A stretch of 64,000 bases of DNA from Onthophagus taurus (GCF_036711975.1 NC_091971.1:4223501-4287500), one strand, 5' to 3'; numbered from the stretch's first letter, positions 11,201 to 22,801 are shown. Numbers and translations: made by a program. Notes: a model not told the origin generated them from the letters alone.

Positions 11201-12401
11201 ATATTCAAATTTTTGAGATAACTTTGTTTGAAGAATGAATTGTAAAAAATGATCAAATCAAACTCAAAAAATCACTTCCGGGTTATATCTTAATTTAAAG
11301 ACACGGTTTATATGTCAAATTAAAGCTTAAAGTTTCCTCTTTAAAACGATGTATGATAAGATTTATGTTTGATAAGAAATATATTGAGAAAAAGAAGCGT
11401 GATAAGTTGTTAAATAAGGTTAAGTTTGATTTGACATTTGCGATGAATGTTAATCTTTAAAAAATCACTTCCGGAGTATTTGTGGGAGTTAAGAAACGAT
11501 TTATGTATCAAATTGAAGCTTAAAGCGTCATCTTTAAGATAATGTAGTGTAACATATATGTTAATGATCAAATTTTTGAGATAAATTTGTTTGAAGAATG
11601 AATTGTAAAAAATGATCAAATTAAACTAAAAAAATCATTTCCGCTTTATTTCTTAATTTAAAAACACGACTTATATGTCAAATTAAAGCTTAAAATTTTC
11701 TCTTTAAAATGATGTATGATAAGGTTTACGTTTAATAAAAAAAATATCGAGAAAAAAAACATAAAATGTTGTTAAATAATGTTGGGTTGATTTGACATTT
11801 GCGATGAAAGTCAATTTTTAAAAAAATCACTTCCGGTGTATTTATGGGAATTGAGAAACGATTTATGCCTCAAATTGAAGTTTAAAGCGTCATCTTTAAG
11901 ATAATGTAGTGTAACAAATATGTTAATGATCAAATTTTTGAGATAAATTTGTTTGAGGAATGAATTGTAAAAAATGATCAAATCAAACTTAAGAAATCAC
12001 TTCCGGTTTATTTTTTAACTCATAAACATGGTTTGTATGTCAAATTAAAGCTTAAAATTTCCTTATTAAAGTGATGTATGGTAAGGTTCATGTTTGATAT
12101 GAAAAGTTTTGAGAAAAAAATTAATAAATGTTGTTACATAAGATGTTTGAGATTTATATCTCAAATTAAAGCTTAAAACGTCCATCTTTTAAATATATAT
12201 TACTTTTTTTATTTCTAGTTTTGTATTATTAAACATCAAACTCCATCCAAGAAGCATAATTTATGCAACACTCGTTATATTGAGATCAGAGAATCGAAGA
12301 ATTCGCCACGGATGGCACGCTTTGGAGTTGGTTGCGCATGTCACCAATTTATTCAGTGGGAAGTCCCTGAAGTTTTACGAAATCCAAATCATGGTTATTA
12401 A
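8281..12401 (+). CDS. Secreted cysteine-rich protein, paralogue 3 (satellite-filled intron)
   Basis: Function unknown. Exons 8281-8505, 8572-8712 and 12219-12401, all phase 0, encode 182 residues. The leader MISQFSFLLFTLAISFAQ is a clear signal peptide. An acidic pro-region follows, then VQDRSLGDYDLRETLP at the end of exon 1. Exon 2 has NITCELQ and a second N-I-T-C. Exon 3 opens FCIIKHQ, then LCNT, and closes FGVGCACHQ plus a longer tail than the paralogues. Six cysteines lie in the mature part. Intron 2 is 3,506 bp, against 61 and 58 bp in paralogues 1 and 2, and is almost entirely satellite A. The splice signals (AAG|GTAAGT and TTTCTAG|TTT) are intact, so the gene is probably still functional. 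A poly(A) signal AATAAA lies at 12414-12419. It converges on Blimp-1. Confidence 0.82.
8735..12185. repeat. Satellite family A, block 1: 362-bp dimeric tandem array
   Basis: The block 'tttgacatttgcgatgaaag' recurs at about 8893, 9255, 9619, 9981, 10343, 10706, 11067, 11431 and 11791, a spacing of 360-364 bp. Each unit contains two related halves of about 181 bp, each opening with 'aaaaaatcacttccgg'. The array lies wholly inside intron 2 of paralogue 3. Several short minus-strand open frames recur once per monomer and are by-products of the repeat. Confidence 0.95.
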
Positions 12402-12549
12402 AAATTTTGCTTAAATAAAATTTGTTTGATGACTCTTCAAGAATAAATCGGGCAAGATGATTTACATATATGTGTGTTATGTTTAAAATGGGAAATAAAA
12501 AGCTGAAATATTTTTCACATTTTTTAATAGTAATATGAACAATTTTACA

Positions 12550-14236
12550 TGCACATTTATTCAAAAATAAATGAAAATTAAAAAAAATCAAGGAAAAAAA
12601 TTCGAATTTTCACGGACACATTCATACGTATAAAGAAACGATTCACAGTCAAAAATAAACGTCCTCTTTTTTTGTACTTGTCCGCACATATTTCGGTACC
12701 TACCAATGTTTGTTTCTCTTTTTTTGTATGTTTTTCGCGTGATTTACTATTGATAAGAATTTGACGTGTGTGATAAATTACAGAAAAAAAAATAAAAACT
12801 AATCAACAACGGGGCAAGGATTTTTTAACAAAACAAAATTAATATTACAAAAAAAATCGTTAATAATAATACAAAAAAAAACTTAAATTGTACATTGTAC
12901 ATACTAAAAAAATGATAATAATTATTATACTCTCTCTATTGCTTTGTGTACAATTTGACAAAAAAAATTAAATTAATAGAAAAGAGAAATTGGCGAAAAA
13001 ATACAATCTTTACAAAATATAGTCATAGTCTTTTTTCAACACTATTGTTTGCGATTGTTTTTTTAAAAAATATATTATGCATATTATGTATACGTTTCGT
13101 ATAAATATAATCTTTTTTTTTGTACCCATTGTTTTGGGGCTCTTAGGTTTACTGTTTTGTAAATTTAAAATACGTTTACGGTTTAAAAGCTAGGAAAAAC
13201 CTTATTATTATTTACAAGTGAACTCTCATGAAATTAAAACAAAAAAAAACACAGAATGTTGTAGTAGTAGGTACCTATACATTTAAACGTTAAAAAAAAA
13301 TAAAATAACAATAAAGAAAGGACTTATGATTCGAAGAAATAATAATACTGGTAGTTTAAGTTTAAGTTGAGAAAAAGTGTTTGAAACGAAAAATAAATTC
13401 ATAAAAAAAATACTTTACAAAGAAAAGCTTCGAACGTCTTTAAAAGCACCACGAAAAATAGATTTTTTATCCTTATTTTTTACAAAGACATTGGAGATTT
13501 TTACATTTACATATACATAAATACGAGATTATTAGGACATTAAGGTAGTTTTATCTCGAAAATTGTATTGGTTTTTTTTTAAATCTTATGGAACAATTAC
13601 AGTGTTTAATTTGCACTTGAAACAGCGTACATCTCTCTTAAGTTTTTACATTTAAAAAGAGTTCAATATCCAAAAAATCTCTGCATACTGATTTATAGAT
13701 TTACTTTTTACATCCCCTTAATTTTCTTACTCCTTTTTTTTCATCCTAAATATTGCTTTTTAATTTTCAGTCTAAAACCATAAAATCGTTTTAATACATC
13801 CTAACACTCGCTTATCATCTCGTCATTCTCGCTTTATTCACTCTTACTTATTCCACTTGTCGACTACAAATCAGTTTTTTTTTTAAACAATGCCATACAA
13901 TCGTGATAATATATTAATTAATATTACTATAGTACATGAGCGAGGGGGGGTGGGGAACAAATACACTATTCATCTACCTAAACGCTAATAAAATAAATAA
14001 CATAATAAATCAAATCAAAAATATCCAAAAACGCTCAAAAAAAAACTTAACAAATATACAAACTTACAGATTACAACCGATTCATTTAATAATAATTAAT
14101 CTCGAGTCACTAGGTGAGCAGCGGACTTTTCATTTTTGGGGGGGCGACGACGGCGGCGGCGTATTTTGGGGGGAGGAGAATCACTTGGAGAATTTTATTT
14201 TTCTTTTTGGAAATTAAAACGGAAAGGAAAGGGCGT
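12550..14236 (-). other. Probable 3' UTR of Blimp-1
   Basis: Unique, extremely AT-rich sequence downstream (minus strand) of the Blimp-1 stop codon. There is no coding sequence, and no satellite. A minus-strand AATAAA (12556-12561) is a plausible end. A Pumilio-type UGUAAAUA is present on the minus strand at 13216-13209. Next to the stop codon lies a C-rich/GCC-rich stretch (14138-14176, G-rich on the plus strand). Extent is inferred. Confidence 0.5.
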
Positions 14237-17200
14237 CTACGTGCACTCTATTATGTGCGGTTGCGACGACTCTATCACTGTCGGCCTCGTTTCTTTACCG
14301 GGATGATGTGGGGTTTGCGGAGGTGGTCTTTGTAAACTTTGGGGGATTGTTGATGGTGGCCTCGAGAGCCCAGGGTGAAGTACTTGGCCGATGGGGTGTT
14401 GCTGTTGGTGAACCTCGAAGGGTTCCCTTGAATCATCGTGATGTAGTTCTTTTCCATTTATATCTAAAGAGGCTGCAAGAAATAGTAAACATTTAAAAAA
14501 TCACTTCCGGTTTATTTTTTGATGTAGAGACATGATTTATATCGAAAATTAAAGCTTAAAGCGTCATCTTTAAGGTAATGTAATATAATTTATATGTTAA
14601 TATTCGAATTTACGAGATAAATTTGTTTGAAGAATGAATTGTAAAAAATTATCAAATTAAACTTAAAAAATCACTTCCGGTTTATTTTTTAATTTAAAGA
14701 CACGGCTTATATGTCAAATTAAAGCTTAATATTTCCTCTTTAAAATGATGTATGATAAGGTTTATGTTTAATAAGAAAAATATCGAGAAAAAAATTCATA
14801 AAATGTTGTTAAATAATGTTGGGTTGATTTGATATTTGCGATGAAAGTCAATTTAAAAAAAAATCACTTCCGGTGTATTTATGGGAATTGAGAAACGATT
14901 TATGTCTCAAATTAAAGCTTAAATTGTCATATTTAAGATGACGTAGTGTAATAGATATGTTAATGTTCAAATTTATGAGATAAACTTGTTTGAAGAATGA
15001 ATTGTAAAAAATGATTAAATTAAACTTAAAAATCACTTCCGGTTTATTTTTTAATTTAAAGACACGACTTATATGTCAAATTAAAGCTTAATATTTCCTC
15101 TTTAAAATGATGTATGATAAGGTTTATGTTTAATAAGAAAAATATCGAGAAAAAAATTCATAAAATGTTGTTAAATAATGTTGGGTTGATTTGACATTTG
15201 CGATGAAAGTCAATTTTTAAAAAAATCGCTTCCGGTGTATTTATGGGAATTGAGACATGATTTATATCGAAAATTAAAGCTTAAAGCGTCATCTTTAAGG
15301 TAATGTAATATAATTTATATGTCAATATTCAAATTTACGAGATAAATTTGGTTGAAGAATGAATTGTAAAAAATGATCAAATTAAACTTAAAAAATCACT
15401 TCCGGTTTATTTCTTAATTTAAAGACACGGCTTATATGTCAAATTAAAGCTTAATATTTCCTCTTTAAAATGATGTATGATAAGGTTTATGTTTAATAAG
15501 AAAAATATCAAGAAAAAAATTCATAAAATGTTGTTAAATAATGTTGGGTTGATTTGATATTTGCGATGAAAGTCAATTTAAAAAAAAATCACTTCCGGTG
15601 TATTTATGGGAATTAAGAAACGATTTATGTCTCAAATTAAAGCTTAAAGCGTCATCTTTAAGATGACGTAGTGTAATAGATATGTTAATATTCAAATTTA
15701 TGAGATAAACTTGTTTGAAGAATAAATTGTAAAAAATTATCAAATTAAACTTAAAAAATCACTTCCGGTTTATTTTTTAATTTAAAGACACGGCTTATAT
15801 GTCAAATTAAAGCTTAATATTTCCTCTTTAAAATGATGTATGATAAGGTTTATGTTTAATAAGAAAAATATCAAGAAAAAAATTCATAAAATGTTGTTAA
15901 ATAATGTTGGGTTGATTTGATATTTGCGATGAAAGTCAATTTAAAAAAAAATCACTTCCGGTGTATTTATGGGAATTAAGAAACGATTTATGTCTCAAAT
16001 TAAAGCTTAAAGCGTCATCTTTAAGATGACGTAGTGTAATAGATATGTTAATGTTGAAATTTATGAGATAAACTTGTTTGAAGAATGAATTGTAAAAAAT
16101 GATCAAATTAAACTTAAAAAATCACTTCCGGTTTATTTTTTAATTTAAAGACACGGCTTATATGTCAAATTAAAGCTTAATATTTCCTCTTTAAAATGAT
16201 GTATGATAAGGTTTATGTTTAATAAGAAAAATATAGAGAAAAAAATTCATAAAATGTTGTTAAATAATGTTGGGTTGATTTGACATTTGCGATAAAAGTC
16301 AATTTTTAAAAAATCACTTACGGAGTATTTATAGGAATTGAGAAACGATTTATGTCTCAAATTAAAGCTTAAAACGTCATCTTTATGATGACGTAGTGTA
16401 ATAGATATGTTAATAATCAAATTTTGGAGATAAATTTGTTTGAAGAATGAATTGTAAAAAATGATCAAATTAAACTAAAAAAATCATTTCCGGTTTATTT
16501 TTTAATTTAAAAACACGGTTTATATGTCAAATTAAAGCTTAAAATTTCCTCTTTAAAACGATGTATGATAAGATTTATGTTTGATAAGAAAAATTTTGAG
16601 AAAAAAATTCGTGAAATGTTGTTAAATAAGGTTAGGTTTGATTTGACATTTACGATAAAAGTCAATCTTTAAGAAATCACTTCCGGTGTATTTATGGGAA
16701 TTGAGAAACGATTTATGTCTCAAATTAAAGCTTAAAACGTCATCTTTATGATGACGTAGTGTAATAGATATATTAATAATCAAATTTTGGAGATAAATTT
16801 GTTTGAAGAATGAATTGTAAAAAATGATCAAATCAAACTTAAAAATCACCTCCGGTTTATTTTTTAACTCAAAAACACGGTTTATATGTCAAATTAAAGC
16901 TCAAAATTTCCTCTTTAAAATGGTGTATGATAAGGTTTATGTTTGATAAGAAAAGTTTTGAGAAAAAATGTCATAAAAAGTAGTTAAGGTTGACTCCTCG
17001 TTTGCGATGAAAGTCAATTAAAAAAAAAATCATTTCCGGAGTATTTATGGTGTTTAAGAAACAATTTATGTCTTAAATGAAAGCTTAAAACGTCGCCTTT
17101 AAACTAATATAACATATCTTATATGTTAAGAATAAAATTTTTAAAATAACTATATATTTCTACTAAATATCTTACCAACTGGTCCATCACTAACAGCATA

Positions 17201-20200
17201 CTCATAGTAACCATTAGGTGAAGATTCATTAAGTTCATCCTCGATACTATTTGGTCGACAACTCGTCGTTTTCCAATGCGTTCTTAAACCGGAAGCGCTG
17301 ATATAATTCTTCCCACACTCCTGACAAATATACGGCCTTTCGTTCGTATGCAGCCTTTTATGCAATTTTAGATGCACAAATTGCGTGAATTTCGCCGGAC
17401 AAAAATCGCACGCGTACGGTTTTTGTCCGCTATGCAATCGAAGATGCGTCTTCAAGTTGGACGTCGACGAGAACCTCTTCTTGCAAATGGTACATTCGTG
17501 CGGTCGCTCGCCCGTATGCACCAAATGGTGTTTTTGGAGATGCGCCAATTGGGTAAACGATTTCGTACAAACGTTACATTTAAATGGTCTCTCGCCGCTA
17601 TGCGTTCTTAAATGTACTTTTAAGTTGGAAAGTTGACCGAAAGTTTTACAACAAACGTTACACTCGTAATGCATTTTACCGTCTTTTTTCTTTAACGGAT
17701 ATGGAAGGCTTCGATAACCTCTCGAACCATTACTAGAATTCGGACTCGTTGGACTTAACGTACAATTATTATCGGGACTTTTGCAACCATTCGAAGGTTG
17801 TCTGACGTGTTGTAAAGGTGTTAAGGGCGTTAATAAGTGATTTCCGCCGATGTGAGATGTGTTGATCATCAGATTTGTTTGATGGTTGTAATTGGAGGTG
17901 ATCGGTGGTGAATAGGTGGTTGTTGGGGCTGAGGTTATCGTGCTATGTACGATTCCGGTTGGTGAGGGAAATAAGTTGTAATAACCTGTTGGTTGGATGT
18001 GACCGTAATTTTCTATGTACCTCGGAATTGGACTTAAAGGCTTCATTGGATTTGGCGAAAAACTATTTTGAATGGGAAGATTCGAACTGGAATCAGGACT
18101 ACATGGAACCGCACCATATCGATGACTTTTCTTGTAAGAATAAGCCATTTCCGTCGGGGAACTTGGAGGTGGTGTCGCGTTCGGTTGTCTTTGACTATTA
18201 TCGTTATTGTTTGAGTCGTTTCTATTCCTTAATAAAATGTTTTCCAAAATGCTCGAGGAAGGAGGTGTGTACCTTGAAATCATTTGATTTTTCACCTCAC
18301 TTTCGTAATAAGGTTTATTACCATTAGGAACTTCAAGAGGTGGAGAATCGCTTACGATTACAGTCGTCGCATTGGGATTTTGCACAACCACGTTTCCCAA
18401 TTCGGGTAATACCACTTCCGGTTGTTGGATGACGGTGTCTTTTTCTAACTCATGATCGCTTTCAGAATTCTTGGACGTGTATAAATACGCTTTTGATATT
18501 TTGATTTTTACTTTACGGTATTCGTTCTTTTGGACTTCCGGTGATTGCGGGGATTGTTTGATTACCGCGGTTTCTTTCGGTTTTTGACTAAAATCCAAGA
18601 CGTAGTTATTTTCGCTATCCGAATCGCTCGAGTCTTCCGGTGGGGTAAAAGCGTCGTCATGATAACCGTTACTGTGATAACCTTCGTCGGAACGAACACT
18701 TCCGTCCGTTGGTGTTAATTGATGTTCGTAGGGTTCTTTTCCTGAATCGGTGGTGCTAACGGTGATGGCTTCGGTGTTGGATTGTTGTACTTGTTGGCCT
18801 AAAAATAAACGATTGATTTCGAGAAAGAGAACTTTTTGTAATTCCTTACGTATTCTTTGAAGCATTTGTTCTCCTGTTAATGGGTAATTAAGTCTCTCTG
18901 CGAACTCCCTACAATACCAAACTAAAAGTTCTTGGTTTGGAAGGATCGGTTTGATGGTGTAGAAATAAATATTCATTTTGTATTGACATGCTATGAGATT
19001 TTGAGCTTCGCTTGAATATGCGGGGTTGACGAATCGCATCCAATTGGCTTTAGTGGTGTCGTAACCATCTATGTAGTAGTAGAGCTCGTTATCTTTGTAA
19101 ATCTGAAAATGTTATTTTGATTAAAAAAAATTCTTTGATTGATTACATCATCATGAAGATTCTTTGAAGTACGGTTAAGGTAACGTCAGATTTGTCCGAA
19201 ATGTATAAAGAATAAACGTCGAATGTATAAATAGAAATCAGAAAATAACAGAAAGGTTTATTTATATTAAAAGGAAAACATCTTGTTATTCGACGGAACG
19301 TTTTCGGAAAATGTCTGACCGGTTTAACGTTTTATTGGGAAGGGGAAGTTTTTGTACAAGGTTAGAAAAATAATTTACAAAAGTACCTTATCGCCAGAAG
19401 CATTTCTAACTAATCCGTCCCTTAGCTGTACCTGGATGTAAGAAAATAACCAAAAAATAGAAAAAAACAAGAACCCAAAATAACAATTTTACAATATAAT
19501 TTAATTTTTGAAACGTTTATTTTGAAACTGAACAAGGAATAAGATCGAAAGTTAATCTATACTTACCCTCCAAAAATATTTTCTATTAGCCGTTGCTGGC
19601 ACAGAATCTTTGGCATAGATTTCACCGACCAATGGGCCAAATCTTGTGCCCATTGGTATGAAGCTTGTACTCCATACTCCTTGAGCCTAAAAATATCCAA
19701 AAAAAGAAAGGCTTTAATGCTATCATTAAATTACAATTTCAATTAATATCATTTAAAAAATCATAACATCAATTTCGAATCTGTTACAATCAAATATTTA
19801 GAGTTGGATTCAAAAAATCGTAACAACGAAGTTTATGGAAAATAAGAAATTATTTATGGTACACTTAATCTAGATTAAATTTGCATTAAAATGCTTTACA
19901 TTTCATTTCTATATCTCAATTCGTTCTTGAGATACGAGTCTTTAAACTACTATTTTTAAATTTTGTAATTGTCAAATATGATGAGTTGGGGTTCAAAAAA
20001 TCATAACAACGAAGTTTATGGAAAATAAGAAATTACTTATAGCACACTTAACCTAGATTAAATTTGCTATAAAATGTATTTTATTTCATCGTTATATCTC
20101 AATTTGTTTTTGAGATACTATTCTTTAAACTTCTGTTTTTAAAATTTATAACTGTAAAATATCATGAGTTGAGGTTAAAAAATCATAAAAGCGATGTTTA

Positions 20201-22626
20201 TGAAAACCAAGAAACAATTTTTGGTACACTTAATCTACATTAAATTTGCTTTAAAATGATTTTTATTTCATCGTTATATCTCAATTCGTTCTTGAGATAC
20301 GATTTTTTTAATTATACTCTTTGAATCTATTACAATCAAATATGGGGAGTTGAGTTTAAAAAATCATAACAATGATATTTATGGAAAATAAGAAATAATT
20401 TTTGGCATACTTAATCTACATTAAATTTTCTTTAAAGTGCTTCTTATTTCATTGTTATATCTCAATTCGTTCTGGAGATATTTCACTCTTCGTATCTATT
20501 ATAATAAATCTGAAGAGTTGGGTTCAAAAAATCACAATAACGAAGTTTATGGAAAATAAGAAATTATTTATGGCACACTTAATCTAGATTAAATTTGCTT
20601 TAAAATGAATCATATTTCATCTCTATATCTTAATTCGTTCTTGAGATACGATTTTTTTAAGTTTTGCCCTTCGAATTTATAACTGTTAAATATGATGGGG
20701 GTTAAAAATCATAATATCGATGTTTATGGACAACAACAAATAATTTATGGCATATTTAATCTACATTAAATTTACTTTAAAATGAGTCATATTTCATGGT
20801 TATATCTCAATTCGTTCTTGAGATACGATTTTTTTAATTTTTCCCTTCGAATCTATTACAAATAAATGGGTTGTTGGGTTCAAAAAATCATAACAACGAA
20901 GTTTATGGAAAATAAGAAATTATTTATGGCACATTTAATCTACATTAAATTTACTATAAAATGAGTCATATTTCATCGTTATATCTCAATTCGTTCTTGA
21001 GATACGATTTTTTTTAAATTTTGTCCTTCCAATTTATAACAGTTAAATATGATGGGGGTTAAAAAATCATAATATCGATGTTTATGGACAACAACAAATA
21101 ATTTATGGCACATTTAATCTACATTAAATTTACTTTAAAATGAGTCATATTTCATCGTTATATCTCAATGCGTTCTTGAGATACGATTTTTTTAATTTTC
21201 CCCTTCGAATCTATTACAAGTATGAAGAGTTGGGTTCAAAAAATCATAACAACGAAGTTTATGGAAAATAAGAAATTATTTATGGCACACTTAATCTAGA
21301 TTAAATTTGCTTTAAAATGATTTATATTTTATCTCTATATCTCAATTCGTTCTTGAGATACGATTTTTTTAAATTTTGCCCTTCGAATTTATAACTGTTA
21401 AATATGATGGGGGTTAAAAAATCATAATATCGATGTTTATGGACAACAACAAATAGTTTATGGCACACTTAATCTACATTAAATTTACTATAAAATGAGT
21501 CATATTTCATCGTTATATCTCAATGCGTTCTTGAGATACGATTTTTTTAATTTTCCCCTTCGAATCTATTACAAATATGAAGAGTTGGGTTCAAAAAATC
21601 ATAACAACAAAGTTTATGAAAAACAAATTTGTTTGTAATTCATCAGTGTTTAATTGTTATTAAGCCATTAGAACATTAGGTCTCGTTAGAGGGATAGTTG
21701 TGTTTGACCAGGCATTCAAAATCAATAAACTCATTGTTGTCTATGTATTAGATCACTCCGGTACCGATGTAATTAACACTATTATTAAACTGAATGTCCG
21801 AGATCTATATTGCAGCAAATCCAAATTATTTAACCAGTTTCCTCATTCAGTCTTATTTAGCTTATTGATGAAGTAAAAAAAATCTCTGTTATTGTAATAA
21901 TAAGTTCTAGATTTCGCAAACTTAATAATCAGAAGTTGTATGTATCAAAAAAGCATATAACGATTATGCATCTCTCTGGACAAACATTCAGGAACATCTC
22001 AACTCGTTGATATCGAGAATTGGAAGACAAAATGCCAAAAAATTGGACAACTTGGCATCTATCATTGGAAAAGAAGTCAGTGTGTCCATATGTCAAAGGG
22101 TTAAGATAAAAATTAAGATACTCAACAACTTGCTTTGACAACTGATGTCGATTATATTCTTGAAGTTTGTTAGTTTGGGCACAATGATGTTATATTTTCT
22201 TACAACTTCAAGTATCTTTGTAGTAATCTTTGTAGTGTCAATATAATGAATGAAGCTTTTTTGCTTTATATTCGAGCTATGCTGGATTAAAAAATTTTGA
22301 TACAAAAATGACTGTTGATTAGACTCAACATCTAAAACTGATTGCAAAAAGCTGATTATGTTCAGCTAAACTCTTATATTGATAACTTTGAATACATAAA
22401 ATTTCTTTTTTAGATTTAATCTCAACCAACTTACATCCGATAGTGCCTGAGACGGTTTTAGCACCAGGTTCCGTGGTAAAGTCGCCTCGGCCCTATTCGG
22501 GGTACCGGGCTCCACGGGCAGGTCAGGAACTATGTATGTGGTGTGGAGCTCGAACTCCTCCTCCCTGATGCTGGCCAGGTCGATGTCACTGGCCGAGGTG
22601 ACGACGGAGGCCTCCTCAATGGCTTC
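14237..22626 (-). CDS. Blimp-1: Blimp-1/PRDM1 zinc-finger transcriptional repressor, 5' partial
   Basis: PR/SET-domain C2H2 repressor; in insects an ecdysone-responsive regulator of developmental timing (family knowledge). Minus-strand exons: 22626-22435 ([16 protein letters not shown], then [11 protein letters not shown]), 19686-19567 ([20 protein letters not shown] to KYFWR), 19102-17176 and 14472-14237, plus a possible cassette exon 19431-19387. All phases match. The large exon completes the PR domain ([34 protein letters not shown]), then a long Ser/Pro-rich linker, then five fingers (about 17680-17250): four standard TGERP-linked C2H2 fingers and a divergent C2HC fifth. The last exon encodes a His/Gln/Pro-rich tail ending [10 protein letters not shown]. 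About 824 residues are visible, 839 with the cassette. The N-terminal exon is not found. Reading through the 17176 donor would instead end at 17150. Two introns are filled by satellites. Confidence 0.93.
14490..17145. repeat. Satellite family A, block 2, inside the last Blimp-1 intron
   Basis: Same dimeric unit of about 362 bp as block 1, in the same orientation, with 'cacttccgg' about every 180 bp and 'ttgatttgacatttgcgatg' words every ~360 bp. It fills nearly all of the intron between 17175 and 14473. Monomers are closer to each other than to block 1 (for example 'cacggcttatatgtc' is shared within this block), suggesting local amplification after separation. Confidence 0.94.
19387..19431 (-). 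other. Blimp-1: Candidate 45-nt cassette exon in the Blimp-1 PR domain
   Basis: On the minus strand a CAG acceptor is followed by 15 open codons ([15 protein letters not shown]) and a GTACTT donor. Both ends are phase 0, matching the flanking exons. Inclusion would add 15 residues between KYFWR and IYKDNE of the PR domain. The open frame and flanking splice sites stand out from the AT-rich intron around it. Skipping gives the standard PR domain. Confidence 0.5.
19730..21640. repeat. Satellite family C, ~178-bp array inside a Blimp-1 intron
   Basis: About 11 monomers, each with 'ttcaaaaaatcataacaacg' (near 19809, 19993, then roughly every 175-180 bp to about 21590), 'atttatggcacacttaatct', and 'tctcaattcgttcttgagat'. 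The reverse complement matches the arrays at 37.2-38.8 and 41.0-42.8 kb. It lies in the 2.7-kb intron between the exons ending at 22435 and starting at 19686. Confidence 0.92.
21641..22434 (-). other. Non-satellite part of a Blimp-1 intron
   Basis: Unique AT-rich sequence between the family C array and the exon at 22626-22435. Two short minus-strand open frames have no recognisable content. Nothing else is seen. Confidence 0.5.
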
Positions 22627-22801
22627 CTGAAACGGAACAACATTTTTCAGAAAATCTCCTCAACGATAACGGCGACGAGCTTATTTCCCCCTCTCCCCTC
22701 TAACTCTCCATCTACAGCTCGTTCCCCATTTTTCCCCCACCCATCCGTCGCCGCCCGCGATATGTGGGTCACTGTGTACAACGCGCTATCGACCGACGGC
22801 T

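Noticed and set aside
13936..14496. Plus-strand frames across the Blimp-1 last exon
   Set aside because: Antisense to a last exon whose frame and splice site join exactly to the zinc-finger exon.
8872..16849. Repeated minus-strand open frames of 62-80 codons (starting [11 protein letters not shown]) in satellite A
   Set aside because: They recur once per 362-bp unit, have no start context or domain, and decay from unit to unit. They are by-products of the repeat.
17905..18327. 140-codon plus-strand open frame antisense to Blimp-1
   Set aside because: Lies entirely on the complement of the Blimp-1 linker exon and has no independent features.
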